Below the pieces are notes generated by a model, which was given only the letters and a program-made list of their open reading frames with translations, was not told where the DNA came from and did no database searches. Position numbers and translations under genes: made by a program. DNA of 35,437 bases, taken from NCBI GenBank assembly GCA_019693395.1, contig JAAMXP010000087.1, positions 1 through 35,437 of the forward strand. Direction: 5' to 3'. Shown piece by piece: positions 1-9,264 of this stretch. The stretch is from Ettlia oleoabundans (Eukaryota > Chlorophyta > Chlorophyceae > Chlamydomonadales). Position 1 is the first letter of the stretch, and every line of letters begins with the position of its first letter.

Positions 1-308
1 GGCCAACACGATGCACAGTCACATAATCAACATCAAAAAGGGCAAAGGGAGGTACCAAGGGGACTTGAGGTGGCTTCCTGGCTTTGAAGGGTTCGGCAGG
101 GCATATGTTTAGGGTTGCGTGCTCAGCTGACACAGTGGAGCAGGGACGGCACATGCGGAGGGAACATCAACATGTGAATCGCTCAGTGCCAACACATACA
201 ACTCCGCCATCGAGACTCGTTACAAGGCCCCTTTTCCGCCATTTTTCACCCCAATTCCTCATTTACTTCTCTTGTTGTTTACTTATTTTGCCTTTGACGT
301 GCGTGCAG
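1..308 (+). other. Intron upstream of the first visible SM-protein exon
   Basis: No exon is supported here. The last 80 bases are pyrimidine-rich and end in GTGCAG just before the exon that starts at 309, as expected of the 3' part of an intron of the Sec1-like gene. Earlier exons of that gene must lie outside the window or be too short to recognise. Confidence 0.5.
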
Positions 309-1439
309 TGCGCAAGCGCAACAAGGGCGGCGGCATCAGCTTTGGGCGCAAGCGTCGGCGTGCTGTGCGCAAGGACCGGGAGGGCGGCGAGGACGACATG
401 CAGTACGCGCTCACACGATTTGTGCCCATGCTGCAAGAAGTGGTGGAGGATGCAGGTGAGGGGTGGGTTGATGGGGCATGTGGGTGTGTAGACGGGAGGA
501 GTGTAGCGGGATTGTGTGGGGTGCATATGCGGGAGGCAAGGCGTGTGCAAGGCTGGGTTGGCTCTGGGCAGAAGGGCAGCAGCGCCAGTTGGGAGCAGGC
601 CTTGGCTCCTGCAGGCTCAGCTGCAAATGTGTCAAGCACATTGTAGTTTGAAGCTGGCTTTCCCCTGCTCACAAACCTTGGGACATGAAGCCGATGACCC
701 CCTCCCCCCCCCCCCGGGCCCCTCCGCCCCCGGGGCCCATCTTTGCCTACCTGCAGCTGCGGGCAAGCTGTCCAGTGACGAGTACCCCTTTGTCTCTGCA
801 CCCGCCTCACCATCAAGCGCCCGTGCCGGGCTGGGTGCCAGCCTGCCCAGCAGCAGCGACACCACACCCAGGGCGGGGGTGAGCGTGCGCAGCGTGCGCA
901 CCACGGGCGCCTGGGCCAAGAAGGCAGGCGGCGGCACTCCAGACAAGACAGAGTCGGCAAAGGTGCGCTCGCTCACGCTGAGGTTGGGTGGACACCACAT
1001 GGTTGGGGCAGGTATAGGAAAGGTGGTGGCCCCTGGGTGCCTACTAGGAGCGCTTGCACAGTGAGGGGCAGGTGGAGATTTGGGTGCCAGTGCTGGTTAC
1101 AAGCTGAAGTCAATGTTTCTGTGCACACATTGCTCCTTTTCCCGTGCGACTGTGATTTACCCTTCCACCCGTTCGCACTTGCCGGCCCCCATGCTGCAGG
1201 GTCGCCGCCTGTTTGTATTTGTGGTTGGTGGCATCACATACAGCGAGATGCGCTGCGCCCACCGGCTGAGCGGTCGTCTGGGGCGTGACGTGTTCCTGGG
1301 TGGCACCAGCCTGGAGACACCTGCACGATTCCTCAGGCACGTGCAAGACCTGTCCACACGCGCCGACCACACAGCACTGGAGGTTGACGGCGGTGGCGGT
1401 GGCGGCGGTGGGGGAGGAGTGGGGTTCTTCCGCTTTTGA
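309..1439 (+). CDS. Sec1/Munc18-family (SM) vesicle-fusion protein, C-terminal part
   Basis: SM proteins bind syntaxin-type SNAREs and drive membrane fusion; the plant secretory member is KEULE/SEC1. Three exons join in phase: 309-455, 757-962 and 1200-1439 (TGA). The first carries YALTRFVPMLQEVVEDA, the 'tryptophan/arginine-phenylalanine, then (I/L)xD/EVVED' segment typical of SM domain 3. The second holds KLSSDEYPFV followed by a Ser/Thr-rich insert. The third starts GRRLFVFVVGGITYSEMRC, matching the signature near the SM C terminus (Munc18: IIFILGGVSLNEMRCAYE), then DVFLGGTSLETPARFL, which matches the final 'iGsT.iltP..fL' strand-helix. The last residues are a run of about nine glycines encoded by GGC/GGT repeats, then FFRF. 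The N-terminal two thirds of the gene lie upstream. The 3' end converges on the gene ending at 1818. The family call is firm; which SM subclass (Sec1, Sly1, Vps45, Vps33) is inferred to be Sec1 from the FVVGGITYSEMRC segment. Confidence 0.85.
1386..1421 (+). repeat. GGC/GGT/GGG tandem tract coding a poly-glycine tail
   Basis: A run of glycine codons inside the last exon of the SM gene. It lies beyond the conserved SM fold and is probably slippage-prone. Confidence 0.7.
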
Positions 1440-1817
1440 GCACCTTGGGCGGTCAGCTGCCTCAACCTGCCTGGAAAGCTCAGCAGCTCTCTAGCCAGGC
1501 AGACCCCAGCTTAGTGCGGAAGATAAGCTAGCTGACAGCCAGGCCTCGCCGGTTGCGGTTGGAATGTGCGGGTATGCGCAATGAACTTGCGGCCAAGTCT
1601 TTGCTGCTGTTGATCCATGACACCTACCACTGCCTCCTGTTGTTGATCCCTTTCACTCCTGATGCTTTGACCGCCGCTGACAGCGACCTTCCCTGTGCAA
1701 AGCTCTGCTCTGCTTCTGGCTGTACGCTTTTGACAGTTCACAGTATGAGCAGCAGCACATGATAGCAGTAAAACGAGGAAGCAGAACAGAAGGGGCAGGA
1801 GCTGGCGTAGGGGCGTG
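1440..1817. other. Convergent 3' intergenic region
   Basis: This stretch lies between the stop of the plus-strand SM gene and the stop of the minus-strand galactosyltransferase gene, so it should hold both 3' UTRs. I found no clear TGTAA or AATAAA element for either gene and no supported ORF. Confidence 0.5.
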
Positions 1818-2360
1818 TCAGTCATCGCGTCCGCCCTTCTTGTAGTGCCCAGCGCCCCCAGGACCCCGCCAGGCTCCACGGCGCGCAGCCCTACGGGCCC
1901 AGGGCAGCAGGAAACAAGCCACCAGCAGGCCGCCAGCCCACAGCAGCAAGCCAAATAGTGCCAACTGTGCAGCGCCCATGGGCCCACCCTCGCCGCCGCC
2001 TGCACCCTCCCCAATCCGCTTTATGAGCACGCCGCCGCGTTTGCCGCTGCCGCTGCCGCCCGATGCCAGCCCTTGTTCCATCAACCCATCGGAGCCCGCC
2101 TGCCCAATGCCTATGTCGCCATCCTGGCCGCCGCTGCCTTGTGCACCCCCATGCGCCCCTGAACCCTCCTCAATCTCGGCAGCCTGCTGCTCCTGCAACA
2201 CCTCCACATCTTCATGAAGCTGCTGCTCCTGACGCTGACCAAGCTGGCCTGCACTGCCCCGCCTGCCGCTACCATCTTGCTGGCTTGCTGCCCCCCCCAC
2301 CTGTGCTGCCCTGTATTCCTTGCCTTGGGCCGCCAGCTTCAGGCAGGCCTTCACCTGCAC

Positions 2361-2391
<31 letters not shown>

Positions 2392-5300
2392 CTCCTTAGC
2401 AACAGCAGTGTTAGTGGTGGGCGGCAACATTGGCAGCAGCAACACCAGCCATGGTGACGGTATGCTGCGTGGCAGGAGGAGGTGAAGCAACCGCACTCGG
2501 TGCCTGAGGGCTAGCGGCCACTGGGAAACAACCTGCCAGTGAGCAAGTGCTGCTCAACTGCCGGCCTGCTGGCTGGCCCCCCCTGCATGCTCCCATGCAC
2601 GCACCTGCTCCAGCGACCAGTCCGGGTGTCCGGTGCACTTGGAGCGCAGCTGCTGCGCCCGTTCCTGAGCCGCAGCCACTGCACCGCCGCCGCCCGCAGC
2701 ATTGGCTGCAACAGTGGCGCCACCACGCAGCCGCGTCACGCTGTCCGCAGCCTGCTGCCCGCTGCTGCGCTTGGGCTTGGCGGCGGCCTGAGCCTGCAGG
2801 AGGGAGGCAGAAGGGCAGGGTCGCATATAATGAGGGTGGTGGGAAGAGAGTGCCCTTGCCCCTTCCCCAACGGATGTATCCATACAGCCACCGGGCAGGA
2901 CAATTAGGCGGCGAGAGGCGGGCATCAGGTGACAGTCTAGGCTGCAGGTAAGGCAGCATCAGGCGGTCGCTGAACCAGCTGCAGCACAAAGGGTTCAACC
3001 CCCCTCACCTGGCCCTCATCTGTTTCAGCAGCCAGGGCCGCGCCTGCCTTGCTGCCCTGCCTTGGGGTGCATTGCTGCACAACCACAAAGTAGTGACACC
3101 GGGAGGGCATGTCAGGGTGCAGGGAGTAGTTGCGCAGGCATCAAAGTGTTGAGCCGCACCACGCAATATCCCTCTAGTTGCTGCGCGGGGCACTTGCAGC
3201 TGGGCATGACCGCCCCCCTGCCCCTGCCCCTGCTGTCTTGCACAGGATCTGGGTCAACGCGCCGCTGCATGAACTGCACACCTTGCCAGCACCCAGTGCA
3301 GCTGCTGCAGCGCCCCTCGTGGCTCCCTAACCCTGCTGGCCTGCCTTGCCTCCTGCATTTCCTTTCGCCGGGACCAGCTGACACCAGGGCTCACCTTGCA
3401 CGACAGCGGGCAGTTTTCGTACATGTAACCCTGGTTGTTCTCACACTCTCCCATGCCAGCCCACTCCGCACACCGCTCCTCTGCGGGTTGGTGGGATAGT
3501 GACAGCAGCAGGGGCTACAGGCTGGGTGGAAGGCAAGGGCTAGCCTGGTGGGCGACTCTGTTCATTATTGAGCTGCGAAAGAGCAAGGAGTAGTTGCGCA
3601 CCCAATACAGCTCCCCCTTCCCTCCTCCCTCCTCCCCCGCTGGCTCCATCCTGACGCATTAACAATCCCCTCAACCGCAGCACGCCATAAACCGTATAAG
3701 ACCCACCCACCACGGCCACTCACCCATGTCATGGCAGGGGTCTGGCAGCTGCAGCGATGCGTACACCTCCTCATACTCCGCCATCAGCTCGTCGGCCTGA
3801 GCAGGCAGGCAAGAGGAGGAGGGAGGGTGGAGGGTCAAGCGCAGCTGCATTGGCTGGCCACACTTGTTATTTGTGTTTGGATCATCATTATCCTCAAGAC
3901 ACAGCTGGGCGAGTTCAGCAGCTTGACCCAAACAGCACCATTTACCAGCCAGGAAGCCAGCCAAGCAGGTGGCAGGCTGTTGGCCCTGGGCAGGCAGCCA
4001 GCAGGCAGTCACTTGCCCGGCGTGGCCCACCTTGCCGCACTCCCGCTCCAGCTCCTGACTAGGGGGACAGTTGCGGCGGTGCCGCTCACAGAAGGCGACA
4101 TTGAGGGTCAGCACAACCTGAGGTGAAGTGTGGGGGGTGGGGGGTGGGGGCGCGGCAGGCAGCATGCCGTGTGAGGATGGCATTGGGTGCATTGGTATGC
4201 TTGAGCGCAGCCCTGTTGAGCCCCAACCATCCAACCCTGGCAGCTGCCGACCTGTGCGTGGGGGTCCCAGTAGCTCTGCTACCAGCATCAGTCGGAGCGC
4301 GGTCCAAGCATAACACCAACAAGGGCGCTCCCGCTGTGCACTGTGGGGCCACCAGCAGGCTGGGGGCCAACCCAGGACAGCTACACAAAGTGGGTGTGTG
4401 GGTGTGGGTGCACCTGTATGGACATGAGGTCCCTCAGCAGCTCTGCGCCGCTGGTCTTGAAGGAGCGTGCCGCCGGCGGGTGAGCAAACAGGCCCTTGTG
4501 CGACTCACGCGCGCTGGTGCTGCCCAGTGTCAAGGAGGCGAAGGCAGGTGGAAAGCAAGGGGGGAGGCACAAGGCAGGTGAAGCGTCAGAGAAGCGGCGA
4601 CACATAGCGGCCACCCCTGTGATAGCAGGTGGTGGGCTGACTAGTTTGTACCCACAACCCCTTCGCTGCACTACTGACCCATTTGCCCTTCCACCCACCA
4701 CCACCATAACTGCGGCTCAGCATCCGCCTTTCCACCAAACGCCCCTTCTTTCCCCTGCGTGCCTCACCCAATATCCCAGGGTGGGCAGGCCAGTGGGTCA
4801 AACGAGTAATGCCAGTGCTTGTCAAAAGAGTAGTCGGTGCCCGGCACATTCCACAGCAGGCCGTAGTGCAGCACCTTGGGCGGCTCTGCAGAAACAACAG
4901 TAAGGCAAACATGGGTACACTGCACTGCACTGCACCGCAGCCCACCGCAGCCCAACAAAGGACAGCCAAATGTGTTGCAGCAGGAGTGGATGATGAGCCC
5001 CGGGTGGGCTGGTGTGGGTGTGGGGCTGCCGCTTGAGCCTGAACCCCCGCCACATCGCCTTGCCAGCTGCCCTAGGATCCGGCTCCTCCTGTCCCGCACC
5101 ACCCTTTCTCTTCCTGCATGCTTTTGCCTCGTACAACCTATGCCCCGGCCCCTTAATACCATTTCCCCCTGCACTCTGCGGCCCTTCACGTCCATAGTGC
5201 CCAGCGCCCAGCACCCACATGCAGTCCTGCCTGCCCCCCCTCACCCGCCACCTCGTAGCCTGGGTAGAGCATGGCGGTGTGATGCACCCTGTGCCACACA

Positions 5301-7247
5301 TCCGCCGCCGAGCACCCGTAGCTGTAACCGTACATCTCGCTAATCCAGGGGCGATCGCCCTTATGGGTGGAGTAGGCGTCACCCGTTAGCTCCCACGCCT
5401 GTTGCAGGGGCATGCGGGTGGCCGGGTGGCCTGGGTGGTCTACTACATGCGTGTGTGAGAGCCTGGGGGGAACATGTGCAGCCAAGCACAGCACAAGGGC
5501 AGCTGCCACCGTATGGATTCGACTCACATCTGGGTCGAAGCGCACGTCCTCTGTGTACTTGAGCCAGAGTGGGGCCACCCGCCTTAGGTCCTCGCGGTGC
5601 ATCAGCGTGAACCCACCAACCTGGTCACCTCGCCGACCCCGCGGCCCTGCATCAGTGCCACACATGCACAGTTCAACACATAGTGGCAGCGAGAAGGGTG
5701 CAAGGCAAGGCACGTGCGAGGTGGAGAGTGGCAGCGGTAGGAAAGCTGCAGGCACAGGGGCATGCAGACAGGGTTTTCCTGCAGAGACGCAGTGCTGCAG
5801 GTCAGATGCCGCTGGGACAGCTGGCGGGAGAGCTAGTCGCCGCCAAGGGCTTGCAGCCATGTCCCGATCATTCACACTGTCTGGACACAGCATGCAGTGC
5901 AAAGCACCGGCACCATCACCCACCAGCCAGCCGCCCACCCACCAGCCAGCGTGTCGTTGCGGGGCAGCACCCAGGGCACGTGCTTCATGGCCAGAGCATT
6001 CTTCACGCCCTTCATGTAACCAAAGTAGGCTGACACAGCTGTGCCAGGCTTGGCACCCGCCTCCTGCACACCGGGTTCAAAGTGACAGCAACAAAGGGCG
6101 GGACAGGGTGGAGGGTGGGCGGGCATCCTGCTGCAGCAAGGACAAACCAACTGCACCAAGCGTGCTAGCAGTTCTGCCCAAGCATCACTGCAGCAACATA
6201 GCCAGCCAGCCAGCCAGCCAGCACTTTAAGCGCATACCAATGGTGGGCCACCACACCACACCAGTGCCTACCAGCCAGCCCAGCCCTGCCCGCCCCTGCC
6301 CGCCCCTGCCGCCTCCGCGCCCAGCCAGCAGCGCCCCCACCTCTGGTGTGAAGGGCTCCCGCATGATCATATCTGCATCTATTACCAGCACGTAATCCTC
6401 CTTCACATCGTTCTTGGCCAACCAGTCAATGATGGCTACGGGCTTGTTGTATGCGGAGTAGATGTCGCCGTTGCGGGGGTGGTGGGTGTAGGAGGGTGCC
6501 ACGTGTGTGGGCACCAAGTCACGGTCGGCAACAGGCAGCCGATCGTACTCCTCATTGGTGCAGCACATGATGCGCGTGATGGGACCAGGCTGGCCAGACC
6601 GGCGGTGGCTGTAAAACATGCCTGCAAAGGGTGGGAGAGAAGTCGGCAGGACCAGCCGTCGGCAGTGGCGGCGTGCAGCAAGGGAGGTGAAGGTTGAGGG
6701 GGTGCAGCTGCGCAGTCCAGAAGGGACAGGGACGTCGCTGCGAATTCCCAGCCTTGCAGTGTGTGCATGGTTGAACTCGAAAAGCAGGTGACAAGCATCG
6801 GACCGCCGCTCTGGACGCATGCACCCGGGAAAAGGGCTCAGCAGAGACACCCTTCACAACACACCTAGTGTCTGCCAGGAAAAGTAGGGTGAACACTCTG
6901 TGGTGATGACCTGCACAACGTGGTAAAGCAAAGGTAGGAGGGTACTGTGGGCTGGCTGCTCCAGGTACGGGTGGCGGCACCAGCGGGCAGGAGCCAGTCC
7001 GCAGCGGACTGCTCGCCGAAGGCGCCTTTGCCCTCCCGAAATTGTGCATGGCTTCCACAACAAGGCTGGGTTAAAGCAACGGCGGCAGAGTGCCAGACGG
7101 CAAGCTGCTGATTGGTTACAACCCGCAGTGGCGCTGTGTTGATGATCCACGCGATGCTTCACTCACCGTGTGCACTGTGGCCGCGCCGTAGGCCCCCGAG
7201 AGCGCCAACAGGACACCCATCACGATTGGAACGCGATTACGCCACAT
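1818..7247 (-). CDS. Peptidyl-serine O-alpha-galactosyltransferase-like protein (SERGT/SGT1 type, GT96)
   Basis: Predicted to add galactose to serines of hydroxyproline-rich wall glycoproteins in the ER/Golgi. Fourteen exons (7247-7167, 6910-6865, 6621-6341, 6063-5943, 5646-5528, 5398-5245, 4885-4768, 4519-4414, 4117-4031, 3796-3724, 3480-3395, 3074-3009, 2793-2605, 2354-1818) join in phase to 687 aa. The ATG is followed by a hydrophobic signal/anchor (residues 7-23). Family blocks: SPYFSWQTLG, GQPGPITR, YNKPVAIIDWL, the DxD at D124-D126 (VIDADM), GGFTLMHREDLR, PWISEMYGYSYG, YPGYE, VLHYGL and CERHRRNCPP. These follow plant SERGT1 in order, but only one glycosyltransferase repeat is present where the plant protein has two. 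Residues 396-424 form a Cys-rich, ShKT-like module (C399, C408, C419, C423). A Gly/Ser-rich stretch leads to a membrane helix near 640-662 and a basic tail. Exon 12 (3074-3009) is the least certain. The substrate is inferred from family membership. Confidence 0.85.
2364..2390. repeat. (CAG)9 microsatellite in an intron
   Basis: Nine perfect CAG units on the plus strand, so CTG on the transcribed sense strand. The array ends a few bases before the acceptor of the last galactosyltransferase exon (exon start 2354), where a polypyrimidine tract would be expected. Confidence 0.9.
6200..6222. repeat. (CCAG)5 tetranucleotide repeat
   Basis: Perfect GCCA/CCAG tandem units within the intron between exons 3 and 4 of the galactosyltransferase gene. 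Similar short GGCA/CCAG arrays recur in other introns of the window, for example near 34735-34750. Confidence 0.85.
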
Positions 7248-7275
7248 GCTGACTCCCGCTATTGACCTGAACCTC

Positions 7276-7385
7276 CAATGATCATCCCTGCTCTGTTGGT
7301 GGCGGATGGCCAGTGCACGGCACTCACGATCGCAATGTGAAAATAGTCAGGCAGCCTCTCGGGGAAATTACAAATGCAATGATCA
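7276..7385. promoter_or_regulatory. Two CAATGATCA copies upstream of the galactosyltransferase start
   Basis: The 9-mer CAATGATCA occurs at 7276-7284 and 7377-7385, which is 29 and 130 bases upstream of the ATG at 7247. Its palindromic core TGATCA also occurs twice in the divergent promoter at 22277-22296. A transcription-factor site is possible, but this is inference from repetition only. Confidence 0.25.
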
Positions 7386-7485
7386 CAGCCGAAAGGCGAC
7401 TGGATGAGTGCAAACGAGATGAGAGTTTGACGAGTTGTTCAAGGGGCCAGTACTGCAGTGCAGGTGGCGATGCGGTGGCGGCGGC

Positions 7486-7504
7486 ACTTGAATGGCATTC
7501 AAGT
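7486..7504. repeat. Perfect 19-bp palindrome
   Basis: Nine-base arms (ACTTGAATG / CATTCAAGT) around a single G. It lies 84-102 bases past the RRP8 stop codon and just beyond its TGTAA element. Confidence 0.85.
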
Positions 7505-7518
7505 TTCCCAGTGTAGTT

Positions 7519-7534
7519 CATTCACAGGTGAATG
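7519..7534. repeat. Perfect 16-bp palindrome
   Basis: Seven-base arms (CATTCAC / GTGAATG) around AG. It sits 15 bases from the palindrome at 7486-7504 and shares its CATTCA/TGAATG core. It falls where RRP8 transcripts would be cleaved downstream of TGTAA at 7540-7544. Confidence 0.85.
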
Positions 7535-7539
7535 GGGTT

Positions 7540-7544
7540 TTACA
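7540..7544 (-). terminator. TGTAA polyadenylation element for RRP8
   Basis: TGTAA on the minus strand, 45 bases past the RRP8 stop. TGTAA is the usual near-upstream polyadenylation element of chlorophyte algae. Confidence 0.55.
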
Positions 7545-7588
7545 GTGTGCAACAGTGATGAAACGCTTTGTTGCCCCTGCCCATCAAC

Positions 7589-8956
7589 TCAACGCTTCTT
7601 GTACTGGCAGGCACGCAGCTCTGGCCACTCCAGCTCCAGCTCCTGCTGCTGCAATTGGCTGCCACTGCTGCTGCCGCTGCCCTTCTGCTGCTGGCGCTGC
7701 AGCTCTAGCACCAGGAAATGGCTGTTGCTGGTGTCCTTGCGCTTGACCTTAAATCTCAACGCCGCCAGTGCAGCCAGGAAGGCGGGCAGCACGCTGCGCC
7801 CACTGCTGTCCACAAACCGCGACTGAACCTCGGCAATCCACAGCCAGCCTGCAGGCTTCAGGATGCGGGCCGCCTCCCGAAGAAAGTCGCCATAGTCTGT
7901 GCCCATGAGGGAGAGGCAGAATATGGCGCCATCCACGCTGCCATCTGGCAACGGGACGTTGGCCATATTGCAGGCAATGACCCCTGGGGCGGTGGAGGTC
8001 AGGTCAAAGCTGTGCACGCGCTGTGCCACAGTGGCCGCTATCTTGGCATCGCCGCACCCAAGGTCTGCAACTGCCCAATCGGCAGGCAGGCCCTTAAGCC
8101 AACGGATGGCCTGGTCCACCGGCTGCACCGGCCAGCCCTTGGTCTGTTCCCGGAAGCCTGCACTGGGCAACAGTATGTACTGCTAGCTGCCTCAAGGGTG
8201 GGGTCTCTTGCCAAGTTTGCAGGCAATGCAGCATGTTAGCAGGCTACATCACGCAAAAAAAAGTCGAACAAATGCGGATTGCTACCCATAACAGACACAT
8301 GGCAGCGCTCGCAGACATGAACAGGCACCCGAGAGAGGTAGAGAGCGCAGCCTCAGTGCCTGGCCATTGCTCACCCTCGTGGTATTGATCCATCAACTCG
8401 GGTTGTTGCCGCATCATCTTCAGTGCTGTGGAACCGTCGCTGGTGTACAGCCTCTCATTCAGCCAGCGGAACCGCCCTCCCTGCAGGCGCTGCCGCATCT
8501 GCTGCAGCATACTGCCGCCACCTGCACAAGGTGGCGAGAAGCGGGCAGCTCTGGCATGCTTGCTGGATGAGGGGAGACCACAGCACCTAGGTTGTTGGTG
8601 CACTCACCTTTACACTTTTTGACTCCCATGGCTGCAGAAAATGCCATGTGCTTGCCACTTGGAGAAGCTGCACTGGGGGCAGAGTAAGGTGGCAGGGCTG
8701 CCTCTTCCGCCGGCGGCACTGCCGCAGGGGCGTCCGCCTGCACGGCCACCGTGTCGTCCACCGGTGCAAATTGCTCCTTCCTCCGCCTCTTGTGCTTTTT
8801 CTTCTTCTTCTGGCCCCCGCCGGCAACGGTAGCATGCAGATGCTGTGCTGCCGGTTGTGCGGCTGTTGTGGGCTCCTTGTCAGCCGGCTTGAACTTGTTT
8901 CTCGGCTTTCTCAACCGCTTAGCCACGGGGCCACCCTCGACAGTTGCGGGCGACAT
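7589..8956 (-). CDS. RRP8: Ribosomal RNA-processing protein 8 (25S/28S rRNA m1A methyltransferase)
   Basis: SAM-dependent nucleolar enzyme; the yeast and human members make N1-methyladenosine in large-subunit rRNA. Exons 8956-8608, 8521-8375 and 8157-7589 join in phase to 354 aa. Residues 1-115 are a disordered lead with a lysine-rich nucleolar signal (KKKKKHKRRRK). The catalytic part starts at about 129 with GGRFRWLNERLYT, then YHEGFREQ across the second splice junction. Motif I is VADLGCGD (195-202). The run from IACNMANVPLPDGSVD through FCLSLMGTDYGDF to RILKPAGWLWIAEVQSRF contains the blocks that set RRP8 apart from other methyltransferases. The C-terminal tail is Gln/Ser-rich. Length and domain order are normal for the family. 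It follows the SMCHD1-like gene on the same strand, 308 bases between stop and start. Confidence 0.95.
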
Positions 8957-9264
8957 CGGCAAAACAAAAAGAGAGGCCAGGAGTGGGTGGTACTTCGAGT
9001 CGAGTGCAGTATGATTGTGCGCAAGCCAGTGTAATAGCAACGGGACACTCTATGCGGATGGCAATCAATTTGGCAGCGCCGGCGCCGCCAGCCGGGCAGA
9101 GGCACCACTTGAGACCAGCGCCTGCCTCTATTACTGCTCTGCTACATGCCTCTATTACTGCAGCTGCACCCGCTACTGAGCGGGCTTCACGCAACGGCGA
9201 CATGATCAATGATGCGTTGTGACACTTTTCCATATAGGTGGAAATGTATTGCAGGGAAACAGCG
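8957..9264. promoter_or_regulatory. Upstream region of RRP8 / 3' flank of the SMCHD1-like gene
   Basis: Intergenic, with no supported ORF. It contains a perfect 15-bp direct repeat (9123-9137 and 9147-9161). No TGTAA element for the SMCHD1-like gene was found on the minus strand here. Confidence 0.45.
9123..9161. repeat. 15-bp direct repeat, period 24
   Basis: TGCCTCTATTACTGC occurs at 9123-9137 and again at 9147-9161 without mismatch, about 170-205 bases upstream of the RRP8 ATG. Confidence 0.85.

Larger units (their letters stand above)
7248..7588. promoter_or_regulatory. Region between RRP8 stop and galactosyltransferase start: promoter plus 3' UTR
   Basis: It holds the RRP8 3' UTR (right side, minus strand) and the upstream region of the galactosyltransferase gene (left side). 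Visible elements are a TGTAA signal for RRP8 (7540-7544), two perfect palindromes (7486-7504 and 7519-7534), and two copies of CAATGATCA (around 7276-7284 and 7377-7385). I see no supported ORF and no TATA box. Confidence 0.5.

Noticed and set aside
3075..3150. Extension of galactosyltransferase exon 12 upstream through NYSLHPDMPSRCHYF
   Set aside because: The frame is open and looks protein-like, but a TGA lies just upstream and no AG acceptor exists between it and the segment. The acceptor TTGTGCAG before 3074 keeps phase on both sides.
5412..6395. 327-codon plus-strand ORF
   Set aside because: It lies antisense to galactosyltransferase exons and introns whose splice phases and conserved motifs are firm. 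Its translation has no recognisable domain and follows from high GC in the opposite frame.
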